DNA of 8,546 nt from JBCCZC01 sp039188505 (GTDB lineage Bacteria; Pseudomonadota; Gammaproteobacteria; Xanthomonadales; SZUA-38): the NCBI GenBank assembly GCA_039188505.1, contig JBCCZC010000242.1:1-8546 (forward strand), given 5' to 3'. The notes beneath the pieces are model-generated. The model was not told the DNA's origin. It saw only the letters and a list, made by a program, of their open reading frames with translations, and did not search any database. Position 1 is the stretch's first letter, and the number at the start of each line of letters is the position of its first letter. Both the position numbers and the translations under genes were made by a program. Shown here one piece after another: positions 1-7,518 of the stretch.

Positions 1-2541
1 CATCGGCACCGTCGCGGCGTCGTCCCGGAGCGGCGCCTGGCCAAGGAGCCAGACCTGCTCGCCATCGAGATAGACGTACCAGGTGACCAGGATCTCGAGT
101 TCGCCCTCGATCTCGAAGACCTGCATGACGAAACCGTGGCCGTTCTGGGTGCGGTTGAAGTAGCTGCCGCTGACGCACGCGTCCCGGGCGCCGGCGATCG
201 GCGCGATGCGCTGGATCGGCAGCGATCCGCTGCTGAAGCCGGCCACCGTACTCACCCAGGAAGCCTCGCCGCCGTCGCCATTGAAAGCGAAGGTCAGCGT
301 GCCCCAGGGGACGAGGTCCACGGCGCTGCTATCGAAGTCCGGCGGGAAGTCCGGGCCGCTGGTGATGAACATGTCCAGCGTCGCAGAGCCGGCACTCAGG
401 GGGCCCTGGCCGGTCAGCCAGACGGGTACGCCGTCGCGATACACATACCAGTAGGCGTTGATGCGATTGGGTGCTGAAGCCTGCTGGCCCTCAAGCTGTT
501 CGATGAACCAGCCGTGGCCTGCCTGGCCGAGACTGAACCAGGGGCCGCTGAAGCTGCCGTCCGGGAGGCCGGTCGCGAGTGCGGCCGCCCCTCGGGCGTC
601 GTCGGTTCCCGGTGCGCCGATGGCGAGGTCCCGACCAGCGAGATCGATCGCGGCGCCGAAGCCCTCGAAAGCGGGCTGGTCACTGATGGGCGCCGGCGCG
701 GGAATGCGGAAGAGCGGATTGAGTCCCGAGAAGCGGTAGATCGCGCCGCTCGTTCCCGCAACCTCGCCTGCGTCGCCCGGCGCACCCACCGTAACGAAGG
801 TGCCGTCGGTCGCGACCGCCGAACCGAAGCCGCCGCCTTCGACGGGCGATGCCGCGGTCAGCACGCCCCGCTGCTCCAGCCCGGAGGGCGCCACTTCGAA
901 GACGTGCACGGCGCCTTCGCCGGTCGACGTACCGGGCGCGCTCGGCGCGCCCACGACCATGGTGGCCCCGACGAGATCGATGGCCGTACCAAAGCCGTCG
1001 CCCGCGACGCCGTTAACCGTGCCGGTCGGATTCAGGTTCGCCGCGACGCGCTCGTACAGTGTGGCGCTGCCCGCGACGGCGCCGCCGAGCGCCGTCGCCG
1101 GAGAAGCGACCGCGACTCGATTGTCGCTGGCCGCGATGGCGGCACCGAAGCCACCGCCCGGCATCGGGACCGGCGGTTTGAGTTTCTCGCGGAGAACCAC
1201 GTTGTTGGCGCCGTCGATGGCATAGACGTAGACGGCACCGGAGCCCTCACCATCAGCCTCGCCGTCCGCATCCGATGGGGCGCCGATCAGCACCGTGTCG
1301 CCGGTGAGGTCGATGGCGAAGCCGAACTGATCGTCCGCCTGGTCGGTGCCCGGATCGATCACCTGTTTCAGATTCCACTGGCCGTCAAGGCGCTCGAACA
1401 GGGCCGCCTTGAGCTGCGGCATACCGCCCTTGGCCTGAAGGTCTGCGGGATCGAGCACGGGCGCGCCCACGACCATGAGATCGCCCTCGATGGCGACCGC
1501 GCTGCCGAAGTTTGCCGCAAAGAAGCCGGTAGGCACGAAGATGAAATCCTCGAAACCGACGAAACCCTCGAACTCGGAGAAGGCGACGATACGCCCGTCA
1601 CCGGCGAAGGGCTCGCCGATGGCCGTAAGACCACCCTCGGAGGTGATGACCGCGCCGAGGCGCGTGTCGGGCGGTGGCGGCGTGCAGCACTGGAACGGGA
1701 GCTGCAGCCGGTCGACGCGAACGTTGGGCAGCTCGTTGTTGCCCGGTCGGATCCGCGCGATGGCCTCGTTGTTGCCTTCGTCCGTTTCCATCTGCTCGAA
1801 GCGGTAGTCCGCCACGCCGGAGATCGTGAACGGTGCCTCGCCGACATCGATCGGCTGCGAGCAGCTCACCGTTCTGCGCGAGCCGCCCGGATCGACCGAA
1901 ACGAAGCGAAAGCCGCAGAATCGCTCGCCATCGACGCGCAGTTCGGCACGCCAGTAATGGTTCACCGACTGGTCCACATCGAAGGTGAACTGGAGGAACA
2001 GACGGTCCCCCGGCTGCGGGTCGTCTACGGGCGTTCCGTCGCCATCGACCAGCGCAATGCGCTCGGCGGCGAGGTCGAGCGGGTCGTCCACGCGGGTATC
2101 GAAGGTGCGCGTGCGTGTGTTGTTGTTCTCGTTGTTTTCGGCCACGGCGTCGGCCGCGTCCAGCGTCGCCTCGATCGTCGCCTTGCCTTCAGGGAAGGGC
2201 ACCGCAGGGCAGGTCGCGAAGACCGTGCCGTCCGCCGTTTCGACATCGACCTCGCAGATGACCTCACCGTTGAGGGTCATGCGTACGCGATGGGCGATCG
2301 GGCCGCCGCTGGCGCGATAGTTCAGCTGCGGTCGAAGCAGATCGCCGGGACGGACGTTGTGGGTAATGGGCGCGCGATCCTCGTCACCCTCGGCGGCCCG
2401 GAGAATGATGGAATCTGCGCTGAGATCGACCCCCGTACCCTTGGACAGCAGCACCTCGCCGACTTGCTGGTCGACATCGAGGGACGCGGCCGCGTCGGAC
2501 ACGGCCGGCAGGAGAAGACATGCCAAGAGCAGACGCCGCAT
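1..2541 (-). CDS. Secreted CARDB / FG-GAP beta-propeller / WYVY-repeat protein (3' end cut off)
   Basis: The minus-strand frame is open from ATG at 2541 to the window edge: 847 codons with no stop, so the C-terminus is missing. The start is set by AGGAGG nine bases upstream. Residues 1-19 form a signal peptide (MRRLLL, hydrophobic core, Ala-rich cleavage region), so the protein is exported. Two CARDB-like domains follow (about 45-147 and 155-265), each ending in an Asn-rich motif (ENNENNN at 135, EGNNEA at 255) and each with a cysteine pair (C96/C111, C209/C227). A CCTPPPP linker sits at 285-291. FG-GAP repeats begin with FG or GFG at 345, 406, 465, 517, 572 and 628, most followed by V/IGAP; a weaker unit lies at about 296-344, giving roughly seven blades. 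Two copies of a WYVY-containing domain follow from 664 and 791. FG-GAP propellers and CARDB domains usually serve adhesion or ligand binding; no enzyme motif is seen. The specific role is unknown. Being a separate unit from pepN, it gains no functional hint from its neighbours. Confidence 0.9.
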   Translation of the reverse strand, partial: MRRLLLACLLLPAVSDAAASLDVDQQVGEVLLSKGTGVDLSADSIILRAAEGDEDRAPITHNVRPGDLLRPQLNYRASGGPIAHRVRMTLNGEVICEVDVETADGTVFATCPAVPFPEGKATIEATLDAADAVAENNENNNTRTRTFDTRVDDPLDLAAERIALVDGDGTPVDDPQPGDRLFLQFTFDVDQSVNHYWRAELRVDGERFCGFRFVSVDPGGSRRTVSCSQPIDVGEAPFTISGVADYRFEQMETDEGNNEAIARIRPGNNELPNVRVDRLQLPFQCCTPPPPDTRLGAVITSEGGLTAIGEPFAGDGRIVAFSEFEGFVGFEDFIFVPTGFFAANFGSAVAIEGDLMVVGAPVLDPADLQAKGGMPQLKAALFERLDGQWNLKQVIDPGTDQADDQFGFAIDLTGDTVLIGAPSDADGEADGEGSGAVYVYAIDGANNVVLREKLKPPVPMPGGGFGAAIAASDNRVAVASPATALGGAVAGSATLYERVAANLNPTGTVNGVAGDGFGTAIDLVGATMVVGAPSAPGTSTGEGAVHVFEVAPSGLEQRGVLTAASPVEGGGFGSAVATDGTFVTVGAPGDAGEVAGTSGAIYRFSGLNPLFRIPAPAPISDQPAFEGFGAAIDLAGRDLAIGAPGTDDARGAAALATGLPDGSFSGPWFSLGQAGHGWFIEQLEGQQASAPNRINAYWYVYRDGVPVWLTGQGPLSAGSATLDMFITSGPDFPPDFDSSAVDLVPWGTLTFAFNGDGGEASWVSTVAGFSSGSLPIQRIAPIAGARDACVSGSYFNRTQNGHGFVMQVFEIEGELEILVTWYVYLDGEQVWLLGQAPLRDDAATVPM

Positions 2542-2550
2542 GATCGCAGA

Positions 2551-2556
2551 CCTCCT
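2551..2556 (-). promoter_or_regulatory. Strong Shine-Dalgarno of the secreted propeller gene
   Basis: The minus strand reads AGGAGG here, nine bases before the ATG at 2541. It is a complete anti-Shine-Dalgarno match at good distance. It fixes the start of the left-hand gene at a codon followed directly by a typical signal peptide. Confidence 0.8.
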
Positions 2557-2572
2557 GTCGCAGACTTCTTTG

Positions 2573-2600
2573 ACCATAGCAGACGGCCGGGAGGCAGCAA
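2573..2600 (-). promoter_or_regulatory. Candidate sigma-70 promoter with extended -10 for the propeller gene
   Basis: On the minus strand, TTGCTG (2595-2600, poor -35) and TATGGT (2573-2578, four of six consensus bases) are 16 bases apart. A TGC directly precedes the -10, making an extended TGnTATGGT. Transcription would start around 2566, giving a leader of about 25 bases that contains the ribosome binding site. The position fits well, but the -35 is weak and chance matches are common. Confidence 0.35.
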
Positions 2601-2819
2601 CGGCCGGAGTCCGGGCGAACTGGCTGGCCGGCTATGGCTGCGGTTGGGGGAATGCTCAGCGTTTCCGGCGCGCACAGCCCGTTCGATCGGCCGCAACCCC
2701 TGGCGCAGCCAACGTCACGGATCGGGTTTTACCAAGCCGAAAGAAGGACTTGGCACAGGGGCGAACCGGGCAAGCTGGCTAGCGCACGAGGTCGATTGCG
2801 CTCTTGCCCGTCACTACCC

Positions 2820-2923
2820 GGGGTCCCGCCTCAGGCGCAGCGAACCCGGCGGCGTCAACAAAACGAATCGCGAAATCTTGTGTCGGCGACGCGCAAACGC
2901 ACGATCCGTCGAGGCGGGGACCC
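2820..2923. repeat. Long-range imperfect inverted repeat
   Basis: The arm ggggtcccgcctc at 2820-2832 pairs with gaggcggggaccc at 2911-2923. Twelve bases pair if one base is allowed to bulge. The 78-base spacer is too long for a simple intrinsic terminator. It lies just downstream of the GNAT gene, so it could be a structured 3' end or processing site of the pepN operon transcript, or chance in GC-rich DNA. Confidence 0.4.
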
Positions 2924-2957
2924 TCGCGAAGCTGACGCAATGCGCGGATCCGGATCG

Positions 2958-3416
2958 TCACGGGTCAAGGAGGTCCTCGTAGACCTGGTAGCCCGCGTGG
3001 CGCATGCCAAGGGCTTCATAGGTGTCCTGCGCGCCGGAGTTCTCGTCTTCGACGTAGAGGCGAAAGCCGATGGCGCCCGACGCCCGCGCCCGGGGCTCCA
3101 GCGCCGAATAGAGCGCCCGATAGACGCCCCGCCGGCGCCAGTCGGCCCGGACGAAGACGCTCTGGATCCACCAGATCAGTCCGTTGCGCCAGTCGCTCCA
3201 TTCGAAGGTTACGAGGAGACAGCCAACGGGCTCGTCGCCCGCCCGCGCCACCAGATAGAAACCGCGCCCCGGGACGTCGAAGACGCCGCCGACGCCCGCC
3301 CGGATGCGTTCCGGATCGAGGCGCTTGCCTTCGGTTTCCAGCGCCATCTGCTCATTGAAAGACGCGATGATCTCGACATCGTCGGGCGTTGCGTCAGTAA
3401 TCGTGAACGTTGTCAT
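2958..3416 (-). CDS. GNAT-family N-acetyltransferase
   Basis: This 152-residue protein is a complete, single-domain, soluble GNAT enzyme of normal family length. It would transfer an acetyl group from acetyl-CoA to an amine. The family is recognised by the motif A strand and loop QSVFVRADWRRRGVYRALY (residues 85-103), where R94-Y99 forms the acetyl-CoA pyrophosphate loop (R/Q-x-x-G-x-G/A type, here RRRGVY). Motif B follows as ENSGAQDTYEALGM (125-138), with the usual Asn, Tyr and Gly-Met. The start is the ATG at 3416, overlapping the pepN stop as ATGA, and GGAGGAG lies five bases upstream inside the end of pepN; translational coupling is likely. The acceptor cannot be predicted. Co-transcription with an aminopeptidase could point to free amino acids, peptides or N-termini, but that is a guess. 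No promoter of its own is evident. Confidence 0.88.
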   Translation of the reverse strand: MTTFTITDATPDDVEIIASFNEQMALETEGKRLDPERIRAGVGGVFDVPGRGFYLVARAGDEPVGCLLVTFEWSDWRNGLIWWIQSVFVRADWRRRGVYRALYSALEPRARASGAIGFRLYVEDENSGAQDTYEALGMRHAGYQVYEDLLDP

Positions 3417-6064
3417 TTGGGCTCCTCCGCCAGCGCCTTCGTCACGATCTCGAAGACGTCGGGTGACAGCGAACCGCCGGACCGCAGGCCCTCCAACTCG
3501 CCTTGGATCTGCTCGCCCAGGGATGCCGGCATTCGGCGCCAGGCGTTGAAGATCGACACCAGCCGGGCCGCGATCTGCGGATTGAGCGCATCAAGCGTAC
3601 GCACCTGCTCGGCAAGGAAACGGTATCCGGAGCCGTCGGCCGCATGGAACCCGGTGTGGTTGCGGGCGAAGGCGCCGATCAGCGATCGGACCTTGTTGGG
3701 GTTCCTCATGCTGAAGGCCGGATGCGCCAGCAGATCGTGCACCCGGGTCAGCACGCCGTCGCGCGGAATCGAGCCCTGCACTGCGAACCACTTGTCCAGC
3801 ACGAGGGCATCATCTCGATGCCGATCGTGGAAGGCCTCGAGGGCGTCCTCCGCACCGTCGAGGCCCTCGTGCAGAAGTACGCGCAGCGCAGCGAAGCGAT
3901 CGGTCATGTTGTTGGCGCTGCGGAACTGCACCTGTGCCAGCGGACCGACGGCCTCGTTCCCGAGCACGCCGAGGTAGCCAAGCGCCGTGTTGCGAAGCGA
4001 GCGCCGGGCGCCGTCCTCGCCGGCTGGACGATAGGAACCTTCGACGCGCAGCGCATCGAAGCGATCCCGCAGACCGTCCTCGCAGCGGCGGGCCACCGCC
4101 CGGAGCGCCCGGCGGCGTGCAGCCAGCACGCTGGCCACGTCCATGACGTCGAGCTGCTGCAGCAGCGTATCGACGTCCGGCAAGCCGATGGCCTCGGCAA
4201 TGAGCGCCGGGTCGGTGCCCTCGTCAGCCAGCAGGGCGGCCGCGGCTTCCGGTAGGCGCTCGTCGATCTGCGGCTCGCCACCGGCTTGGATGGCAGCGAC
4301 GCACTCCAGGATGACGTCGGTCGCGAGGCGCTGGGCGGCATCCCAGCGATTGAAGGAATCGCCGTCGTGCGCCATCAGGAAGGCCAGCTGGTCCCGATCG
4401 TAGGGAAAGGCCAGGCGAACCGGGGCCGAGAAGCGCCGCAGGAGCGAGGGGACCGGGCGAGCGTCGAGGCCTTCGAAGACGACGGATTCCTCCGCCTCCC
4501 GAAGCTCGATGACGTCGCCGGCGCCGCCCAGCGCGCGACCGACGGGCCGGAGCGGTTGGTCTGTCCCGTCGGGGCCGACGAGTCCTACCGCCACGGGCAC
4601 GTGGAGCGGCAGCTTCTCGGGCTGACCGGTCGTCGGCGCGGTTTCCTGGCGGAAGGTGAGCTCGTAGCGACCGGCCGCCTCGTCCCAGGCATCAGTCACG
4701 GTCACCATCGGCGTGCCCGCCTGCAGATACCAGCGTTCGAACTGGTCGAGATCGATATCGTTGGCATCGGCCATCGCGCCGCGGAAATCGTCACAGGTCA
4801 CGGCCTGGCCATCGTGGCGCTCGAAGTACAGCTTCATACCGCGCTGAAAACCGTCCTCGCCGAGCAGCGTGTGATACATGCGCACGACCTCCGCCCCTTT
4901 CTCGTAGACGGTCAGGGTGTAGAAGTTGTTGATCTCGATGTAGCTCTCGGGCCGCACCGAGTGGGCCATGGGACCGGCGTCCTCGGAGAACTGGGCCGAG
5001 CGCAGCAGCCTCACGTCCTCGATGCGCTTGACCGCGCGCGACTGGAGATCGGCGGTGAACTCCTGGTCGCGGAAGACGGTCAGGCCCTCCTTCAGGCTCA
5101 GCTGGAACCAGTCGCGGCAGGTCACCCGGTTGCCGGTCCAGTTGTGGAAGTACTCGTGCCCGATGACCGCCTCGATGCCCAGGTAGTCGTGGTCGGTGGC
5201 GGAGTCGGGGCTCGCCAGGACGTACTTCGCGTTGAAGATGTTGAGGCTCTTGTTCTCCATCGCTCCCATGTTGAAGTCGTTGGTCGCGACGATGTGGTAG
5301 ACGTCGAGGTCGTACTCGAGCCCGAACCGGGACTCGTCCCACGCCATCGACGCCTTGAGGCTCTCCATGGCGTGATCAAGCCGTCCGAGGTTCTCCTTCT
5401 CGGCGTAGATCAGGAGGGCGACGTCACGGCCGCCGCGCGTCCGGAACCGGTCCTCGATGCACTCCAGCTCACCCGCGACGATCGCGAAGAGATAGGTCGG
5501 CTTCGGGAATGGATCTTCCCAGGTCGCGAAGTGGCGACCGTCGGCCAGGTCGCCGGCCTCGACGCGGTTGCCGTTCGACAGCAGCACCGGATAGCGCGCG
5601 CGGTCGGCCTCGAGGCGGACACGGTAGCGCGCCATGACGTCCGGTCGATCCAGCATCCAGGTGATCTTGCGGAAGCCCTCGGCCTCGCACTGCGTCAGCA
5701 GGAACGGGCCCGAGACGTAGAGGCCCTCGAGGGCGGTGTTCGCCGCCGGCGAGATGGCCACTTCCGTCTCCAGCACGAACGCCGCGGGAACATCCTCCAG
5801 CGTCAGGTGCTCGCCCGCCTCGGTCCGACGCTCGGGCGGCACGTCGACGCCGTCGACGCGCACCGCGAGGGTCTCGAGATCCTGACCGTCCAGCACGAGG
5901 GGGCCGTCCGCACGCTCGGCATCGGGGTTGCGCCGAAGCGCGAGGCGCGCGTGGACGATCGTCCGGTCTGCATCAATTGCGAAACGCAGATCGACGTCGT
6001 CGACGAGGAACTCCGGGACCCGGTATTCGCCGCGGTGGATCGTGCGAGCGGTGCTTTCCTTCAT
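3413..6064 (-). CDS. pepN: Aminopeptidase N (M1 family zinc metallopeptidase)
   Basis: Broad-specificity cytosolic aminopeptidase that removes N-terminal residues from peptides in the last steps of protein turnover. At 883 residues it is close to the E. coli enzyme (870, from memory), which it follows throughout with a constant six-residue offset in the catalytic region. The exopeptidase motif GAMEN is at 267-271. The zinc site is HEYFH at 303-307 (H303, H307, catalytic E304) with third ligand E326 in LSLKEGLT. The transition-state tyrosine is Y387 (in LTVYEKGAE), the S1 cushion methionine is M266, and Q125/E127 lie in TQCEAEGF. By analogy the domains are an N-terminal beta domain (1 to about 200), a thermolysin-like catalytic domain (to about 450), a small beta domain (to about 550) and a C-terminal helical domain. 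There is no signal peptide. The ATG at 6064 lacks a clear Shine-Dalgarno, but its N-terminus aligns with known PepN and a TATAAT lies 32 bases upstream. Complete, no missing key residue. Confidence 0.97.
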   Translation of the reverse strand: MKESTARTIHRGEYRVPEFLVDDVDLRFAIDADRTIVHARLALRRNPDAERADGPLVLDGQDLETLAVRVDGVDVPPERRTEAGEHLTLEDVPAAFVLETEVAISPAANTALEGLYVSGPFLLTQCEAEGFRKITWMLDRPDVMARYRVRLEADRARYPVLLSNGNRVEAGDLADGRHFATWEDPFPKPTYLFAIVAGELECIEDRFRTRGGRDVALLIYAEKENLGRLDHAMESLKASMAWDESRFGLEYDLDVYHIVATNDFNMGAMENKSLNIFNAKYVLASPDSATDHDYLGIEAVIGHEYFHNWTGNRVTCRDWFQLSLKEGLTVFRDQEFTADLQSRAVKRIEDVRLLRSAQFSEDAGPMAHSVRPESYIEINNFYTLTVYEKGAEVVRMYHTLLGEDGFQRGMKLYFERHDGQAVTCDDFRGAMADANDIDLDQFERWYLQAGTPMVTVTDAWDEAAGRYELTFRQETAPTTGQPEKLPLHVPVAVGLVGPDGTDQPLRPVGRALGGAGDVIELREAEESVVFEGLDARPVPSLLRRFSAPVRLAFPYDRDQLAFLMAHDGDSFNRWDAAQRLATDVILECVAAIQAGGEPQIDERLPEAAAALLADEGTDPALIAEAIGLPDVDTLLQQLDVMDVASVLAARRRALRAVARRCEDGLRDRFDALRVEGSYRPAGEDGARRSLRNTALGYLGVLGNEAVGPLAQVQFRSANNMTDRFAALRVLLHEGLDGAEDALEAFHDRHRDDALVLDKWFAVQGSIPRDGVLTRVHDLLAHPAFSMRNPNKVRSLIGAFARNHTGFHAADGSGYRFLAEQVRTLDALNPQIAARLVSIFNAWRRMPASLGEQIQGELEGLRSGGSLSPDVFEIVTKALAEEPK

Positions 6065-6095
6065 GGGGATCGTCGTTGGTCAGGGGGATGCCGGG

Positions 6096-6101
6096 ATTAT
6101 A
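6096..6101 (-). promoter_or_regulatory. -10 box of the likely pepN promoter
   Basis: The minus strand reads a perfect TATAAT, 31 bases before the pepN ATG, giving a leader of about 25 bases. No good -35 lies at 16-18 bases; the 17-base position reads CACGAT, and TTTCAC is 20 bases away. The exact -10 in a GC-rich intergenic region, correctly placed, supports a housekeeping promoter that may be weak or activator-assisted. Confidence 0.5.
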
Positions 6102-6114
6102 GGGATGCGGCGGT

Positions 6115-6157
6115 CGGGATCGTGAAAGTCCGTCCCAAATTCGCAATTCCGATCCCG
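6115..6157. repeat. Inverted repeat in the divergent intergenic region (possible operator or enhancer site)
   Basis: cgggatcg at 6115-6122 and cgatcccg at 6150-6157 are perfect 8-bp inverted arms separated by 27 bases. The repeat lies just behind the pepN -10 and is centred about 120 bases upstream of the predicted sigma-54 start for the adaptor gene, a usual distance for an enhancer-binding activator. A regulator role is inference; there is no direct evidence for a bound protein. Confidence 0.35.
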
Positions 6158-6167
6158 GTTTCGAAAC
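6158..6167. repeat. 10-bp perfect palindrome GTTTCGAAAC
   Basis: A complete two-fold symmetric decamer directly next to the right arm of the preceding inverted repeat, centred about 97 bases before the adaptor ATG. Such short palindromes often bind dimeric repressors or activators. No known regulator's consensus is claimed. Confidence 0.35.
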
Positions 6168-6231
6168 GCACCCGGCGAAGTTCGCGCCCGACGAAGGCGC
6201 CCATACCCTGAGTTCCCGCGCTTTCCGGAAG

Positions 6232-6248
6232 TTGGCACGGATCTCGCT
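6232..6248 (+). promoter_or_regulatory. Sigma-54 (RpoN) -24/-12 promoter candidate for the exporter operon
   Basis: The plus strand reads TTGGCACG, an exact match to the -24 element. Four bases later comes TCGCT, against consensus TTGCA/T. The invariant GG (6234-6235) and GC (6246-6247) are exactly ten bases apart, as RpoN requires. The predicted start is about 6259, one base before the adaptor ATG at 6260. The mRNA would therefore be nearly leaderless and the weak AGGT upstream of the ATG would not be transcribed. The sequence match is strong; the crowding with the start codon is the main argument against it. No sigma-54 activator gene is in the window. Confidence 0.5.
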
Positions 6249-6259
6249 TCAGGTCAGCC

Positions 6260-7518
6260 ATGGACATCGAAATCAAGCAGCAGAAGCGACTTCCCTGGCT
6301 CCGGATCGCCGGCGCGGTGGGGCTGGCCGGCGTCATCGCCGCGGCCTCCGCGGGCTGGCTGAAGCCCGGCCAACCGTCCGTTCCCCATGACGAGGTCCGC
6401 CTGGCCGAGGTCGAACTCGGGCGCTTCGTCCTCGACGTGAACGTCTCCGGCACGCTGGTCCCCCGCGACATCCGCTGGCTCGGCTCGCGGACCGGCGGTC
6501 GGGTCGAGGCGGTTCGGGTCGAGCCGGGCGAGACCGTCGCGGCCGGCGACATCATCATGGAGCTCAGTGAGCCCGAGCTGGTTCGGGCACGAGATGAGGC
6601 CAGCTGGCGTCTGTCCGCCGAGGAAGCGAACGCCGCGGAGCTCGAGGTACGGCTGGCCGAGGAGGCCCTGGAACAACGCATGCGCGTTGCCGAGGCCGAG
6701 GCTGCCCACGAGTCGGCCCGCCTCGAGCTCGAGGCCGAGCGCGAGCTCGCCGAACAGAAGATCGTCTCGCGCATCCGCCTGCGCCAGTCCGAGCTCGAGA
6801 CGGCGAAGCTCGCCCAGCGTGTGCGCATGGAGGCGGAACGCACGACGCTCTGGGAGCGTAGCGAGAACGCCCGGCGGGATGCCCAGGCCGCGCGCGTTCG
6901 CCAGCTCGCGGACGTCCTCGCTGCGCTCGAGCGCCGCGTTGAGGACCTCGTGCTGCGCAGCCCGATCGACGGCGTCGTCGACGCGCTGGAGACGTTGCCC
7001 GGTGAGTCCGTCCCGGCCGGCGCCCGCATCGCCCGCGTCGTCTCGCCCCTCGACCTGATCGCACGCGTTCGCGTCCCCGAGTTCCAGGCCGGCCGCATCG
7101 CCGCCGGCCAGGTCGCCCTGGTGCGGATCGGCTCGCTGGAGATTCCCGCGAGCGTCACCCGGATCGACCCGGCGGTGGTCGGCGGCACGGTCGAAGTGGA
7201 CCTCGTGACGGCCGAGGCGCTACCGAGCTCTGCCCGGCCGGACCTCACGATCTCCGCGCGCATCAACATCGCCGAGGAATCCGACGCGGTCACCGTTCAG
7301 CGGCCCCTCAACGCGCGAGAGTCCACGCAGATCGGGCTCTTCCGGCTCCGCGCCGGGTCGCAGCTCGCCGAACGCGTCCCGGTCGAGGTCGGCCGCATCG
7401 GCGCGGACCGCATCGAAGTCGTGTCTGGCCTCGAGCCCGGCGACCGGATCATCATCTCCGACACGCGCCCCTACGTGTCGTTCGACAGCATCACCATCAG
7501 CAACCCAGGAGAAGCATC

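Larger units (their letters stand above)
2542..2957. other. 416-bp intergenic stretch without a convincing gene
   Basis: This lies between the GNAT gene and the propeller gene, both on the minus strand. A 60-codon minus frame beginning with GTG at 2961 overlaps the GNAT stop (GTGA), but only about 70% of its third positions are G/C, lower than the neighbouring genes appear, and it resembles nothing known. The stretch holds the propeller gene's leader and candidate promoter at its left end and an inverted repeat at 2820-2923. No GC hairpin followed by a T-run was seen, so no intrinsic terminator for the pepN operon is called. Confidence 0.6.

Noticed and set aside
2725..2755. A short CCAAG...CTTGG hairpin in the intergenic stretch, considered as a terminator
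   Set aside because: The stem is only five base pairs and no T-run follows on either strand, so it does not qualify as an intrinsic terminator.
2779..2961. A 60-codon minus-strand frame starting with GTG that overlaps the GNAT stop
   Set aside because: The GTGA overlap looks like coupling, but only about 70% of third positions are G/C, the product resembles nothing known, and an inverted repeat runs through it. No Shine-Dalgarno decides for it beyond chance.
514..2982. An 822-codon open frame on the plus strand opposite the propeller gene
   Set aside because: Its codons are exact reverse complements of the propeller gene's codons. Stops would require TTA, CTA or TCA in the real gene, which are rare at this GC content. 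The translated protein shows no domain, whereas the minus strand gives a signal peptide, repeats and a Shine-Dalgarno.
2634..3977. A 447-codon plus-strand open frame spanning the intergenic stretch, the GNAT gene and the end of pepN
   Set aside because: It crosses two well-supported genes on the opposite strand and yields an Arg/Ser/Pro-rich low-complexity product with no recognisable domain.
4286..6211. A 641-codon open frame on the plus strand opposite pepN
   Set aside because: It is codon-aligned with pepN on the other strand, so the same rare-codon effect explains it. pepN itself is unambiguous from its catalytic motifs.
6097..7293. A 398-codon minus-strand open frame opposite the adaptor gene
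   Set aside because: The product is a Ser/Arg/Ala-rich artefact of GC-rich antisense sequence. The plus strand encodes a clear periplasmic adaptor.
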